Below, one piece after another: positions 7,012 through 15,250 of a DNA stretch of 15,250 bases. The position numbers and the translations under genes were made by a program. The number at the start of each line of letters is the position of its first letter. The first letter of the stretch is position 1. Below the pieces are notes generated by a model, which was not told where the DNA came from, did not search any database, and was given only the letters and a program-made list of their open reading frames with translations. Source of the stretch: Moraxellaceae bacterium (GTDB lineage Bacteria > Pseudomonadota > Gammaproteobacteria > Pseudomonadales > Ketobacteraceae); the NCBI GenBank assembly GCA_002402125.1, contig NVVG01000081.1, positions 1-15,250 of the forward strand, written 5' to 3'.

Positions 7012-7998
7012 TCAGTAAGCGCTGATTGACGCAATACCTTGGGCACCAGATTGAATTGCCCGCTCTAGGTCCCGCCGAGACAAGCCGCCCAACGCATAAA
7101 CCGGTAACCGTGCATTGCGGACCATAACTTGAAAACGCTCCCAGCCCAGATTTTCGGCATCAGGGTGAGATTGCGTCTTTTGCACAGGGGACAAGGTAAC
7201 AAAATCCACCCCCAATTGCTCCGCATGACGAATGTCAGCTTCCGTATGGCAAGACGCCGCCACCAATCGATAACCCTTTGGTTTCATCTGAAGTTGCAGC
7301 AACCTCCTCCCGGTTAGGTGCAATCCCACGCAACTCTCATCACGGGGGGAACCGGAAGCCGCATCCGGCACCTGCAAATCACTATTTAACACCAACACAG
7401 CATCTGATTTTTGGCACATCAGAACCGCTTTGTTTACCAGAGCTGCTAACGCCTCCCCTGTTAACGACTTGGTTCTTATCTGAATAAGCCGATAACCACG
7501 ATCTAAATTTGCTTTTAGCTTTTCGAGAAAACGCGTCGCATCATCGGTTGCGAGCAAATCCTCGGTAATCACGTAATCCGTCGGCAACTGGGCCGCCTGT
7601 ATAATCGGTAAATTAGCGGCTGGAAAATCGCGCTCAGCTAGATTGCTCATTGCAACCCATTCAATAGGTTGCCCCTCCATGCCTTTTGGTTGGCCCTCAA
7701 ACTGAGTGACTTTCCATACATCTAACAATACCGATTTATCCGGGTAATCATGACGAATTTGGATCAACGGGCTATATTCGGTTGCTAATATTCCTAGCTC
7801 TTCCTCAAGTTCTCTCACCAAGGCCTGAGCAGGCAGCTCTTCGAGCTCAACCTTACCCCCGGGGAACTCCCACAAACCACCTTGATGCGCATTAGCTGGC
7901 CGCTTAGCAATAAGAATGTTACTGCTATCGTCATAAATGACTGCGGCAACCACATGAACGACGTTACTCGCTATATTACCTACCGCTGGCTGCGTCAT
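7012..7998 (-). CDS. Nudix hydrolase fused to a ThiE/TenI-like domain
   Basis: This 328-residue fusion has an N-terminal Nudix domain (about 12–135) with a complete Nudix box at 48–70 (G-x5-E-x7-REL-x-EE-x-GI), of the MutT type that hydrolyses oxidised nucleoside triphosphates such as 8-oxo-dGTP. The C-terminal domain (about 142–328) is ThiE/TenI-like. It keeps QIRTK (173–177), GLHL (225–228), SCH (249–251), SP-x-x-KT-x-SHPDA (270–281) and a glycine-rich LGGL near the end. It lacks the NDR motif (NSD at 205–207 instead) and the GQxD after the His, so normal thiamine phosphate synthase activity is doubtful. The same fusion occurs in Pseudomonas beside argJ and secA. Its ATG overlaps the argJ stop by 1 nt, so translation is probably coupled. 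Calling it simply mutT would understate it. Confidence 0.9.
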   Translation of the reverse strand: MTQPAVGNIASNVVHVVAAVIYDDSSNILIAKRPANAHQGGLWEFPGGKVELEELPAQALVRELEEELGILATEYSPLIQIRHDYPDKSVLLDVWKVTQFEGQPKGMEGQPIEWVAMSNLAERDFPAANLPIIQAAQLPTDYVITEDLLATDDATRFLEKLKANLDRGYRLIQIRTKSLTGEALAALVNKAVLMCQKSDAVLVLNSDLQVPDAASGSPRDESCVGLHLTGRRLLQLQMKPKGYRLVAASCHTEADIRHAEQLGVDFVTLSPVQKTQSHPDAENLGWERFQVMVRNARLPVYALGGLSRRDLERAIQSGAQGIASISAY

Positions 7999-9230
7999 TA
8001 CGATCGATATTCCGCATTGATCTTAACGTAATCATAGGAAAAGTCGCAGGTCCATACATCGGCACTGACATCACCCCGACCCAGCTTAATTACAATAGAA
8101 AATTCATCATTCGCCATCACCTTCGCGCCATCTGCTTCTCTATAGGATCGCGCTACCCCCCCCTGTTCTGCGAGCAATACATCATCTAAATAGACGCTCA
8201 CATTGGCGACATCCAATTCATCAATAGGAGCGCGACCAATAGCCGCGAGGATTCTTCCCCAGTTAGGGTCAGATGCAAACAACGCCGTTTTTACTAAGGG
8301 TGAATGCGCTACCGTATAAGCCACACATCGCGCCTCTTCGCGCGTATTGGCTTGCTCCACTCGCACCGTCACAAATTTAGTAGCGCCTTCACCATCACGG
8401 ATAATGGCTTGAGCCAGCTCTACACATACCGCAAAAAGCGCCTCTTTGAATAACGAATACCCTTGGTCTTCTGCAGTTTCGAAACGCAGGTTAGCTGCAT
8501 CAGTGGCAATCAACATGCAAGAATCATTGGTAGAGGTATCACCATCAACAGTAGCCTGATTAAACGATTGATCCGCAGCTTCTTTTAGCAATTCCTCCGC
8601 CAGGGACTGAGACAACCCCACATCAGTCGCCACATAGGCCAGCATGGTTGCCATATTCGGCATTATCATGCCGGAACCCTTGGAGATACCGGTAATGCTA
8701 ATGGTTTCCCCATTAATAACCAGGGAGCGAGAAGAGCCTTTAGGGCGTGTATCCGTTGTCATGATGCCGAAAGCCGCATCATCCCAGCCGCTCTCTGACA
8801 GCCCATCCAAACAACGGATTAAGGCGCCATTAATCACCTCCACCGGCAAATGTTCACCAATAACACCGGTAGAGTAAGGCAGCACATTCTCTGTCGACAC
8901 GCCGGTCATTTTTCCCAATCGCTCACAGACCGCTTGGCTATTTTTATAACCATCGGGGCCAGTGCCTGCATTGGCATAACCGGTATTGGTAACTAAATAC
9001 CGTTTTGCATTCACCGCACCGGCGATTTCAGCCAAGTGTTGCTGGCAAATTAATACCGGCGCCGCGCAGAACCGGTTTAATGTAAACACACCCGCAATAG
9101 TGGCATTCTCAACAACCTCCATCACCACCAGGTCTCGACGGTTGGGAGTTTTTATTTCTGCAGATGTTGTACCTAGTTTAAAACCATTAATGGGTAACAT
9201 AGTTGGAAATAGTTCGGGGCCCACGGCCAT
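7998..9230 (-). CDS. argJ: Bifunctional glutamate N-acetyltransferase / amino-acid acetyltransferase ArgJ
   Basis: ArgJ moves the acetyl group from N-acetylornithine to glutamate, and in bifunctional forms also uses acetyl-CoA, in arginine synthesis. This 410-residue protein contains the self-cleavage motif GSGMIMPNMATML; the new beta-chain N-terminus would be Thr195. Other family blocks are VTNTGYANAGTG, STGVIGE, MTTDT-x-PKG, GDTSTND, RDGEGATKF, ASDPNWGRILAA and the C-terminal YVKINAEYRS. I start at the ATG at 9228–9230 (MAVGPELF), because an AGGAG ribosome site lies 6 nt upstream and other ArgJ proteins begin the same way. An in-frame TTG 15 nt further upstream would place that site inside the gene. 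It lies downstream of secA, behind the terminator at 9290–9321, and overlaps the Nudix–ThiE gene by 1 nt. Confidence 0.97.
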   Translation of the reverse strand: MAVGPELFPTMLPINGFKLGTTSAEIKTPNRRDLVVMEVVENATIAGVFTLNRFCAAPVLICQQHLAEIAGAVNAKRYLVTNTGYANAGTGPDGYKNSQAVCERLGKMTGVSTENVLPYSTGVIGEHLPVEVINGALIRCLDGLSESGWDDAAFGIMTTDTRPKGSSRSLVINGETISITGISKGSGMIMPNMATMLAYVATDVGLSQSLAEELLKEAADQSFNQATVDGDTSTNDSCMLIATDAANLRFETAEDQGYSLFKEALFAVCVELAQAIIRDGEGATKFVTVRVEQANTREEARCVAYTVAHSPLVKTALFASDPNWGRILAAIGRAPIDELDVANVSVYLDDVLLAEQGGVARSYREADGAKVMANDEFSIVIKLGRGDVSADVWTCDFSYDYVKINAEYRS

Positions 9231-9236
9231 ATCGTT

Positions 9237-9241
9237 CTCCT
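9237..9241 (-). promoter_or_regulatory. Ribosome binding site deciding the argJ start
   Basis: AGGAG on the minus strand lies 6 nt upstream of the ATG at 9228–9230. It selects that ATG over the in-frame TTG further upstream. Confidence 0.8.
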
Positions 9242-9289
9242 GCAATTATCCTATTCATTCATTTCAAATAATCATTAATAATTCGCCAT

Positions 9290-9321
9290 AAAAAAAGGCC
9301 TCTAACTAAGGCCCTTTTTTT
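9290..9321 (-). terminator. Rho-independent terminator after secA
   Basis: The minus-strand transcript reads a run of A, then GGCCU, a 7-nt loop, AGGCC, and a run of seven U; one G is bulged at the base of the stem. It lies about 20 nt beyond the secA stop and 60 nt upstream of argJ, so secA and argJ are probably separate transcription units. The plus-strand form also has an A-tract and a T-tract, but no plus-strand gene reads into it. Confidence 0.8.
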
Positions 9322-9341
9322 GGTGAGTACGCGGCTAATCT

Positions 9342-12074
9342 CTAGGCGATTTTGCCATGACATTGCTTATACTTCTTACCTGAACCACAAGGGCATGGTT
9401 CATTACGCCCAACTTTGGGCTGTGTCCGCTGAAAAGGCTCTGCACCAGGCTCTTCATTTTTTTCTTGCGCTGGTAAGCCACCACCACTTTCTTGTTGTAA
9501 CTTCATCTCGCGCTCTGCAGCCTCACGGCGCTGACGCTCCAACTCTTCAACTTCCTCTTGGCTTCTCAGTTCCACACTAGAAAGTATCCGAATGACTTCA
9601 AATTTCATTTCCTGCAAGAAGTTTTGGAACATTTCAAAGGCTTCACGCTTATATTCTTGCTTTGGATTTTTCTGCGCGTATCCACGTAAATGAATACCCT
9701 GACGCAAATAGTCCATGTGCGCCAGATGTTCTTTCCACAATCGATCCAATGTTGCCAACATCACTTGTTTTTCAAGTTGCCGCATAATGCTAGGATCTTC
9801 AACTTTCTTCTCTTTAGCCGTGTAAGCTTCCACTACCTGCTCAAGAATCTTTTGACTCAAGGTCTCTTCGTGCAACGACTTATCTTCATCAAGCCACTGC
9901 GCCACTGGCAACTGTAACCTGAAATCAGTCTCAATAGCTTTTTCTAACCCCTCCACATCCCACTGCTCCGCCATGCTCTGCGGGGGAATAAAGTTAGCAA
10001 TAAATTCTTCCAGCACATCTTCACGTACCGCCGCGATGTTATCTGCAATATCGTCCGCAGCCAAAATATCATTACGCTGCTCATAGACAACCCGTCGCTG
10101 GTCATTTGCCACATCATCGTATTCAAGCAACGACTTACGCATATCGAAGTTACGACCTTCTACTTTCTGCTGGGCATTCTCAATAGAACGCGTTACCCAC
10201 TTATGCTCAATGGCCTCACCTTGCTCCATACCTAAAGTCTGCATCAGACCTTTCACTCGATCAGAGGCAAAGATACGCATCAAGCTATCTTCCAAAGACA
10301 GATAAAAACGGGTAACACCGGGATCACCCTGACGACCGGAACGGCCGCGCAGCTGATTATCGATGCGGCGAGACTCATGTCGCTCCGTTCCAATAATGTG
10401 CAAGCCGCCTGCGTCTATGACTTGTTTGTGTTTCTCTTCCCACTCTGCCTTTATCCGCTCAACCTTTTCTGCACTTGGATCATGAATGCTATCAATTTGT
10501 GCCTGCCAATTTCCACCAAGAACGATATCCGTTCCTCGGCCAGCCATGTTGGTAGCAATTGTCACCGCGCCAGGGCTTCCGGCTTGGGCAATGATCTCTG
10601 CTTCATGCTCATGAAATTTTGCGTTTAATACTTTGTGTTTAAGGCCGGCCTTCTTTAATGCTTGCGAAAGCAACTCTGATGTTTCAATGGATACCGTACC
10701 AACTAGCACTGGTCGACCTGCACTAGCACTTTCTTTTACATCATCAATAACCGCAGCATATTTTTCTTCTGTCGTCATATAAATCAGATCATTGAGATCC
10801 TGACGAATCATCGGTTTATTGGTAGGAATAACCACCACGTCCAAACCATAAATCTGATTAAATTCAGGAGCTTCAGTATCAGCCGTCCCCGTCATCCCCG
10901 ACAACTTGTCGTAAATACGGAAATAGTTCTGGAACGTTGTGGATGCTAACGTTTGATTCTCTGACTGAACATTAACAAGCTCTTTGGCTTCTACCGCCTG
11001 ATGTAATCCATCAGACCAACGACGACCCGGCATCGTTCGTCCAGTGTGCTCATCCACAATAACGATCTGGCCACCTTGTACAATGTAGTCGACATCGCGC
11101 TGAAACAGCACATGAGCTTTGAGGCCCGCATGCACATGGTGCAATAGGCTCAAGTTATTTGCCGCATATAGGCTTTCACCCTCTTTTAACAAGCCGATTT
11201 CAGACAACATACCTTCAACTACTTCGTGGCCCTCTTCTGTTAGCTCCACCTGTCGACTCTTCAGATCAACGCTATAGTGACCTAGATATTGATCTTCAGC
11301 TTCAGGGTCAACATCGCTCTCATCAGGGCCCTTTTCTAATTTTGGAATACAGACATTAATCTTCTTATATAGTTCTGAACTATCCTCAGCAGGGCCCGAG
11401 ATTATCAGTGGCGTTCGCGCTTCATCAATAAGAATAGAATCGACTTCATCGACGATAGCAAAATTCAACGGGCCCTGGGCGCGTTCATCCAAGTCAAACG
11501 CCATATTGTCGCGTAAATAATCAAACCCGAACTCGTTGTTGGTACCATATATAATATCGCTTTTATAAGCAGCGCGCTTTTCTTCTGGATTTTGGCCAGA
11601 AAGAATCACCCCAACGGATAGGCCCAAAAACTCATACAACGGCCTCATCCACTCAGCATCTCGGCTTGCCAAATAGTCATTAACCGTAACGATGTGCACG
11701 CCTCTACCAGGCAGCGCATTTAAATATGCAGGCAGTGTCGCAGTCAGCGTTTTTCCTTCACCCGTTCGCATTTCTGCGATACGCCCCTCATGCAGAGTAA
11801 TCCCACCTACCATCTGTGCATCAAAGTGACGCATCTTCATGATTCGAACACTGGCTTCGCGTGCAACAGCAAAGGCTTCAGGCAACAGATTGTCCAATGT
11901 CTCGCCATCATCCAAGCGCTTTCTGAATTCAGCAGTTTTTGCGGTCAACGCCTCGTCCGAAAGAACCGAAATCTCTTCTTCTCGCTGGCCAATAGCAACC
12001 ACAAGCTTGCCCATGCGCTTCAGCTCACGATCATTTTTACTGCCGAAAATTTTACGAAAAGCACTTCCTAACAT
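9342..12074 (-). CDS. secA: Preprotein translocase ATPase SecA
   Basis: SecA drives secretory proteins through SecYEG. This 910-residue protein has the normal proteobacterial length and all main parts: the N-terminal nucleotide-binding domain with Walker A MRTGEGKT (102–109) and DEVD (209–212), followed by [14 protein letters not shown]; the preprotein cross-linking domain (about 226–370); the second nucleotide-binding domain with [11 protein letters not shown] and [13 protein letters not shown]; the helical scaffold and wing domain; and a Glu/Arg-rich linker. The C-terminal zinc site is C894, C896, C905 and H906 ([14 protein letters not shown]), which binds SecB and phospholipid. AGG lies 5 nt upstream of the ATG. 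It is preceded by a 312-bp gap and the M23 peptidase gene. No SecM homologue is recognisable upstream. Confidence 0.99.
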   Translation of the reverse strand: MLGSAFRKIFGSKNDRELKRMGKLVVAIGQREEEISVLSDEALTAKTAEFRKRLDDGETLDNLLPEAFAVAREASVRIMKMRHFDAQMVGGITLHEGRIAEMRTGEGKTLTATLPAYLNALPGRGVHIVTVNDYLASRDAEWMRPLYEFLGLSVGVILSGQNPEEKRAAYKSDIIYGTNNEFGFDYLRDNMAFDLDERAQGPLNFAIVDEVDSILIDEARTPLIISGPAEDSSELYKKINVCIPKLEKGPDESDVDPEAEDQYLGHYSVDLKSRQVELTEEGHEVVEGMLSEIGLLKEGESLYAANNLSLLHHVHAGLKAHVLFQRDVDYIVQGGQIVIVDEHTGRTMPGRRWSDGLHQAVEAKELVNVQSENQTLASTTFQNYFRIYDKLSGMTGTADTEAPEFNQIYGLDVVVIPTNKPMIRQDLNDLIYMTTEEKYAAVIDDVKESASAGRPVLVGTVSIETSELLSQALKKAGLKHKVLNAKFHEHEAEIIAQAGSPGAVTIATNMAGRGTDIVLGGNWQAQIDSIHDPSAEKVERIKAEWEEKHKQVIDAGGLHIIGTERHESRRIDNQLRGRSGRQGDPGVTRFYLSLEDSLMRIFASDRVKGLMQTLGMEQGEAIEHKWVTRSIENAQQKVEGRNFDMRKSLLEYDDVANDQRRVVYEQRNDILAADDIADNIAAVREDVLEEFIANFIPPQSMAEQWDVEGLEKAIETDFRLQLPVAQWLDEDKSLHEETLSQKILEQVVEAYTAKEKKVEDPSIMRQLEKQVMLATLDRLWKEHLAHMDYLRQGIHLRGYAQKNPKQEYKREAFEMFQNFLQEMKFEVIRILSSVELRSQEEVEELERQRREAAEREMKLQQESGGGLPAQEKNEEPGAEPFQRTQPKVGRNEPCPCGSGKKYKQCHGKIA

Positions 12075-12386
12075 ATCAACCTATTTCCAAGTAATGCACT
12101 AGAACACATCCTGCAGTGATAGCTGCCGATATGTCCGCGATAATTAGTTGCTTTGACTAACAATTTCATAACCTTAAACTGATAAAAGCCAGAGCATGGG
12201 AGAGCATATAGCGCCACGAGACACAAGTAAAGACACAGGCTTAGTATAGGAATATCCATAAAAAATGGAATATTTAAAACACAGTTAGAAAGATGCATCC
12301 TGCTCAATAAAAATACAAGCCCACCAGCAAAAGTTGGTTAAAAAAACCTCTACACCCCTCCTGGCATTTCACTGTAATACGACTAA
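12075..12386. other. Intergenic region upstream of secA (312 bp)
   Basis: I see no confidently supported gene. An open frame on the minus strand (12068–12307, 79 codons) covers most of it and ends 4 nt inside secA. It has one hydrophobic stretch but no ribosome site, eight cysteines and no recognised motif. A bulged hairpin (AATATCCAT and ATGGAATATT arms, about 12250–12273) has no U-run after it. TATATG near 12205–12211 on the minus strand could be a –10 box for secA, but a –35 is not convincing. I found no clear terminator for the peptidase gene. Confidence 0.5.
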
Positions 12387-13319
12387 CTAACTTCTGGCCC
12401 GGCGATTTACATAGCGCTCAGGGTTTAGCGCCTTACCGTTCTTACGCACTTCAAAATGCACATGAGGCCCAGTAGAGCGCCCAGTACTTCCCATCTTCGC
12501 AATAACGTGGCCTTTCTTAACAATATCACCTAATTCAACTAAAATTTCTTTCGCATGACCATAACGTGTTACCAACCCTTTGCCATGACTCACTTCCACC
12601 AATAATCCATAACCATAACGCTCGCCAGCCCAGGTAACCACACCGGAACCCACAGAAATAACATCGGAACCTTCCTTACCCGCAAAATCGACACCTTTAT
12701 GCCATGCAAGACGCCCGGTAAATGGATCATTTCTGCGCCCAAACCGAGAAGACATCCAACCCCATTTGATAGGACGCCCAGCGAGATAAACGTCATTTTG
12801 CAACTGACGACTGGCGAGTAAGGTCTCCATAACATCAAACTGCTGCTCACGGTATTGCACGTCATGAGATAGTTGCTCTAGCGCCTGTAGATAAGCAGGT
12901 TTCTGGTAGGCAGACTCTGAGCCTTCACCTACTGGGCCTCCTACCGCAGGATAATGGGAAAAATTAAATTCCCCACCACGAAGTTTGGCAACGCTGATTA
13001 ACCGCTCTCCCAACGCATCTAAACGAGTCACTCTTGCTTGAACTTCTGCCATCTTCACCGAAAGTGCGGCCAACTGCTCTTCTGCAAGCTGTTTAGTTGA
13101 TGCCACATCATCTTGCTGATGCTTCATATCGGCTATCAACATCGGGCTAATTCCCTCAGACTCAAACCAATGGCCATTACGACCGTCCCAGCCACCCAAT
13201 ACCAACCCTATAGTGAACGTTAACACCAGGGTAAAAATAACAACAAGCGCGATAAACGAAGACCTTAGGTGAATCGTCGTTGTATGGCCGGTTTTTGGAT
13301 CAATGCGTATAATATTCAT
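12387..13319 (-). CDS. Membrane-anchored M23 (LytM-type) metallopeptidase
   Basis: This 310-residue protein has a short cytoplasmic N-terminus (MNIIRIDPKTGHTTTIHLRS), one membrane segment (about 22–42), a predicted coiled coil (about 63–110), and a C-terminal M23 domain (about 185–300). The zinc ligands appear intact: H207 and D211 in HKGVD, and H288 in the HVH motif (286–288). H255 (RYGH) is the usual second catalytic His. It should therefore act in the periplasm on peptidoglycan peptide bridges, like other LytM proteins, or regulate such enzymes. I chose the ATG at 13317–13319; an upstream in-frame TTG at 13362–13364 adds 15 residues with no clear signal. The ribosome site is weak. It sits between secA and the divergent dciA-like gene, as in Pseudomonas, in the position of secM in enterics. 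Confidence 0.9.
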   Translation of the reverse strand: MNIIRIDPKTGHTTTIHLRSSFIALVVIFTLVLTFTIGLVLGGWDGRNGHWFESEGISPMLIADMKHQQDDVASTKQLAEEQLAALSVKMAEVQARVTRLDALGERLISVAKLRGGEFNFSHYPAVGGPVGEGSESAYQKPAYLQALEQLSHDVQYREQQFDVMETLLASRQLQNDVYLAGRPIKWGWMSSRFGRRNDPFTGRLAWHKGVDFAGKEGSDVISVGSGVVTWAGERYGYGLLVEVSHGKGLVTRYGHAKEILVELGDIVKKGHVIAKMGSTGRSTGPHVHFEVRKNGKALNPERYVNRRARS

Positions 13320-13404
13320 AATAAACTGCGATACTGTTGTTACGGTACTGTTGCTACAATACAAAAGCTACATTTTGTGTCTCTACTATATTATGTTAGC
13401 CACA

Positions 13405-13421
13405 TCGACAAGTTATGTCGA
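13405..13421. repeat. Small dyad between the divergent M23 and dciA-like genes
   Basis: TCGACA and TGTCGA arms flank AGTTA, and the right arm overlaps a TGTCGACA palindrome. It lies in the 164-bp divergent region. A perfect TATAAT at 13460–13465 downstream could be the –10 box of the dciA-like gene, though it has no good –35. A regulator site is possible but weakly supported. Confidence 0.3.
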
Positions 13422-13483
13422 CATGATCGTAATTTAAGCAGAAACACCATACATCTACCTATAATTAGAAGCCATATCCATTT

Positions 13484-13951
13484 ATGAGCCGCGAAAGTAA
13501 CATAAAACCTGTCAAAGATCTTATTTTCAAAGGGTCTAGATTGCATTCGATGGCAAAAATATCTCAAGATTTTTCCTCGATTGACAATAAAGTGATGGCA
13601 GCGTTACCTTCCATGCTGTCAGATAACTGTCAAACACGCTCTTATGTAAACCATATCCTGACAATTACTACCTACAGCAACGCTGTAGCAACACAGTTGC
13701 GCTACAACGCTAACAGCATTCTCGCAAAGCTAAAGCAACAACGACTATTCAACGATATATCGTCGATTAAAATTAAAGTTATTGCGAAACCCAAAGAGCA
13801 AAAGGTGCAGACACTGGCCCATCAATTCGCTCAAGTATCAGAATCGAACTGCAACATGTTAAAAGACACTGCAGATGCAATGGGATCTGATTCTCTAGCA
13901 AGTTCATTGCGAAAGTTGGCAAACACGCTAGAAAACTATGGCAAAGATTAG
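13484..13951 (+). CDS. dciA: DUF721 protein, DciA-like helicase loader
   Basis: This 155-residue protein matches the DUF721/DciA pattern. The N-terminal part (about 10–110) has a helix with LIFKGSRLHSMAK, a central segment in which a short beta strand is followed by NAVATQLRYNANSILAKL, and a later strand ending in IKIKVIAKP. The C-terminal tail is polar and helical. DciA is the ancestral loader of the DnaB replicative helicase in bacteria lacking DnaC. In Pseudomonas the DUF721 gene lies between secA and lpxC, exactly as here. It is divergent from the M23 peptidase and convergent with lpxC, and ends at the hairpin terminator. The assignment rests on family resemblance plus position; the sequence is divergent. 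Confidence 0.8.
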   Translation: MSRESNIKPVKDLIFKGSRLHSMAKISQDFSSIDNKVMAALPSMLSDNCQTRSYVNHILTITTYSNAVATQLRYNANSILAKLKQQRLFNDISSIKIKVIAKPKEQKVQTLAHQFAQVSESNCNMLKDTADAMGSDSLASSLRKLANTLENYGKD

Positions 13952-14038
13952 AAGTTGGCCGGCTGCCAAGGGTCAGCAACCATAGCACCGAATGCTCCAA
14001 ATACACCCCGCCTCGCACACTGTCATCGGATTAGCCAT

Positions 14039-14077
14039 AAAAAAGCCTAAATACCGGGGAAGTATTTAGGCTTTTTT
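14039..14077. terminator. Bidirectional terminator between dciA and lpxC
   Basis: A perfect 16-bp stem (arm AAAAAAGCCTAAATAC) has a 7-nt loop (CGGGGAA), an A-tract at its base on one side and a T-tract on the other. It lies between convergent genes, 87 nt after the dciA stop and 23 nt after the lpxC stop, so it should end both transcripts. Confidence 0.9.
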
Positions 14078-14100
14078 TATTGGTTCAATGACTCATTCAA

Positions 14101-15015
14101 TTAATCCACCGCTAAGATCGGCTTCATATATGAAATTGGAGCGGTTTTAGCGTCATCAAAAGTCACGACATCCCATGCGTCTTCTTGCGCTAATAACTCA
14201 CGAATCAAAATATTATTAAGTGCATGACCAGACTTAAAGCCTTGGAACTCACCAATCAAGCTTTTACCTAATAGATATAGGTCGCCAATGGCATCCAACA
14301 CTTTATGCTTAACAAATTCGTCCTCGTAGCGAAGGCCATCTTCATTAAGTATGCGAAAGTCATCCACAACGATAGCGTTATCAACACTACCGCCCAGCGC
14401 TAAATTATTATCTCTCAAATACTCAATATCGCGCATAAAGCCAAAAGTACGCGCCCGGCTGACTTCTCTCACGAACGAAGTGCTCGAAAAGTCCACACTC
14501 GCCGTTTGAGTTCTGCCGCGAAATACTGGATGGTCAAAATCGATAGTAAAAGTGACTTTAAAACCATCGAATGGCATCAATGTTGCCGTCTTATCACCGT
14601 CTGAGACCGTCACTTTACGTTTAATACGAATAAACTGCTTTAATGCATTTTGCTCCTCAATCCCTGCGGACTGTATCAAAAACACAAACGGGCCTGCACT
14701 ACCGTCCATGATAGGTACTTCTGGCGCGCTTAAATCAACATACGCGTTATCGATACCCAAACCGGCCATGGCCGATAACAGGTGCTCTACGGTAGATATC
14801 TTTACATCGCCAGCTTCAAGCGCTGTAGACATCGTCGTATCACCCACATTACAAGCTTGAGCGGGTATTTCTACCACCGGATCAAGATCTGTGCGGCAAA
14901 ATACAATACCTGTATTCACCGGCGCAGGGCGCAATGTCATATACACCTTCTCACCGGTATGTAACCCAATACCTGTGGCCCGTATAATATTTTTCAGCGT
15001 GCGCTGTCTTATCAT
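14101..15015 (-). CDS. lpxC: UDP-3-O-acyl-N-acetylglucosamine deacetylase
   Basis: LpxC is a zinc enzyme that removes the acetyl group from UDP-3-O-acyl-GlcNAc, the committed step of lipid A synthesis, in the cytoplasm. This 304-residue protein shows the family blocks in order: TGIGLHTG (14–21), the STVEHLLSA motif with catalytic E77 and zinc ligand H78, [10 protein letters not shown] (101–110), [11 protein letters not shown] with zinc ligands H237 and D241, and the catalytic base H264 ([10 protein letters not shown]). Length is normal. The C-terminus reads MKPILAVD, lacking the LAVLA-like FtsH degradation tail of E. coli. It lies downstream of ftsZ in the usual order, with a candidate promoter at 15064–15092. 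The ribosome site is weak. Confidence 0.98.
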   Translation of the reverse strand: MIRQRTLKNIIRATGIGLHTGEKVYMTLRPAPVNTGIVFCRTDLDPVVEIPAQACNVGDTTMSTALEAGDVKISTVEHLLSAMAGLGIDNAYVDLSAPEVPIMDGSAGPFVFLIQSAGIEEQNALKQFIRIKRKVTVSDGDKTATLMPFDGFKVTFTIDFDHPVFRGRTQTASVDFSSTSFVREVSRARTFGFMRDIEYLRDNNLALGGSVDNAIVVDDFRILNEDGLRYEDEFVKHKVLDAIGDLYLLGKSLIGEFQGFKSGHALNNILIRELLAQEDAWDVVTFDDAKTAPISYMKPILAVD

Positions 15016-15063
15016 GTTTTCAACCGCAATGTCTATAAAGGAGCTGTATTAAGAACTGCGGGC

Positions 15064-15092
15064 ATACTACCAGAGTTCTTCTTTGAGACCAA
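15064..15092 (-). promoter_or_regulatory. Candidate promoter of lpxC
   Basis: On the minus strand TTGGTC and TAGTAT are separated by 17 nt, and TGG precedes the –10 box (extended –10). It lies in the 142-bp ftsZ–lpxC gap, about 45–75 nt upstream of the lpxC ATG. The –35 match is only moderate. Confidence 0.45.
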
Positions 15093-15157
15093 TATCACAT
15101 TTTAACTTTGTGCATATTTTAGCCATTCCTTGGCAATATAGCGTATTAAAGCATCAG

Positions 15158-15250
15158 TTAATCTGCTTGACGTCTCAAAAACGTTGGAATATCGAGATAT
15201 TCTTTATTCGCACTCGCTTCGACCATTGGTTTACGTCTTGGTTCCTGGTG
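15158..15250 (-). CDS. ftsZ: Cell division protein FtsZ, C-terminal 30 residues (partial)
   Basis: The minus strand from the window edge reads 30 codons ending in EYLDIPTFLRRQAD and then TAA. The conserved C-terminal peptide of FtsZ (DIPxFLRxQAD), which binds FtsA and ZipA, is clear. It is preceded by a basic, low-complexity linker (HQEPRRKPMVEASANK). FtsZ forms the division ring; the GTPase domain lies beyond the window. LpxC follows, the usual end of the dcw cluster. Confidence 0.96.
   Translation of the reverse strand, partial: HQEPRRKPMVEASANKEYLDIPTFLRRQAD

Noticed and set aside
9231..9245. In-frame TTG start for ArgJ
   Set aside because: The AGGAG ribosome site lies within this stretch, 6 nt before the ATG at 9230, and ArgJ proteins begin at MAVG.
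13320..13364. In-frame TTG start for the M23 peptidase
   Set aside because: The extra 15 residues are Ser/Thr-rich with no signal or family match; the ATG gives a normal short cytoplasmic tail before the membrane segment.
13952..14038. Possible small gene after dciA
   Set aside because: The stretch is short, has no start with a ribosome site, and leads straight into the terminator.

Overview
The window looks like chromosomal core DNA of a gammaproteobacterium from the Pseudomonas/Cellvibrio side of the class. This rests on protein sequence and on gene order. From memory, Pseudomonas aeruginosa carries nadC–pilA–pilB–pilC–pilD–coaE–yacG as one block and nudix/ThiE–argJ–secA–M23 peptidase–DUF721–lpxC–ftsZ as another. 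Here the two blocks sit tail to tail, joined by only 41 bp (6971–7011). I see no tRNA, rRNA, insertion sequence, phage gene or CRISPR array.

Left block (1–6970), type IV pili. The last seven codons of nadC enter from the left. On the minus strand come two tandem type IV pilin genes (1326–1745, then 821–1234) and a TfpX/TfpZ-type pilin accessory gene (80–805). A near-consensus sigma-54 promoter (1840–1856) precedes the first pilin, and a perfect hairpin terminator (1271–1300) separates the two pilins. Divergently, on the plus strand, run pilB (assembly ATPase), pilC (platform protein), pilD (prepilin peptidase/methylase), coaE (dephospho-CoA kinase) and yacG (gyrase inhibitor), closely packed as an operon. 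PilD would process both pilins, and PilB and PilC would assemble them. An unusual 38-bp perfect inverted repeat lies in the first codons of pilD.

Right block (7012–15250), housekeeping and envelope. On the minus strand, argJ is followed by a Nudix–ThiE-like fusion gene with a 1-nt overlap. Upstream of argJ is secA, with its own terminator (9290–9321). Upstream of secA is a membrane-anchored M23 peptidase. The DUF721 gene (DciA-like helicase loader) is divergent from the peptidase and convergent with lpxC, and a perfect 16-bp hairpin terminator lies between them. The 3' end of ftsZ, with the conserved C-terminal peptide, closes the window.

I found no clearly new defence, mobile or biosynthetic system. 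The best leads are regulatory or architectural: the pilD inverted repeat, the two-pilin layout with sigma-54 control and an internal terminator, and the Nudix–ThiE fusion whose ThiE half lacks some standard catalytic residues.
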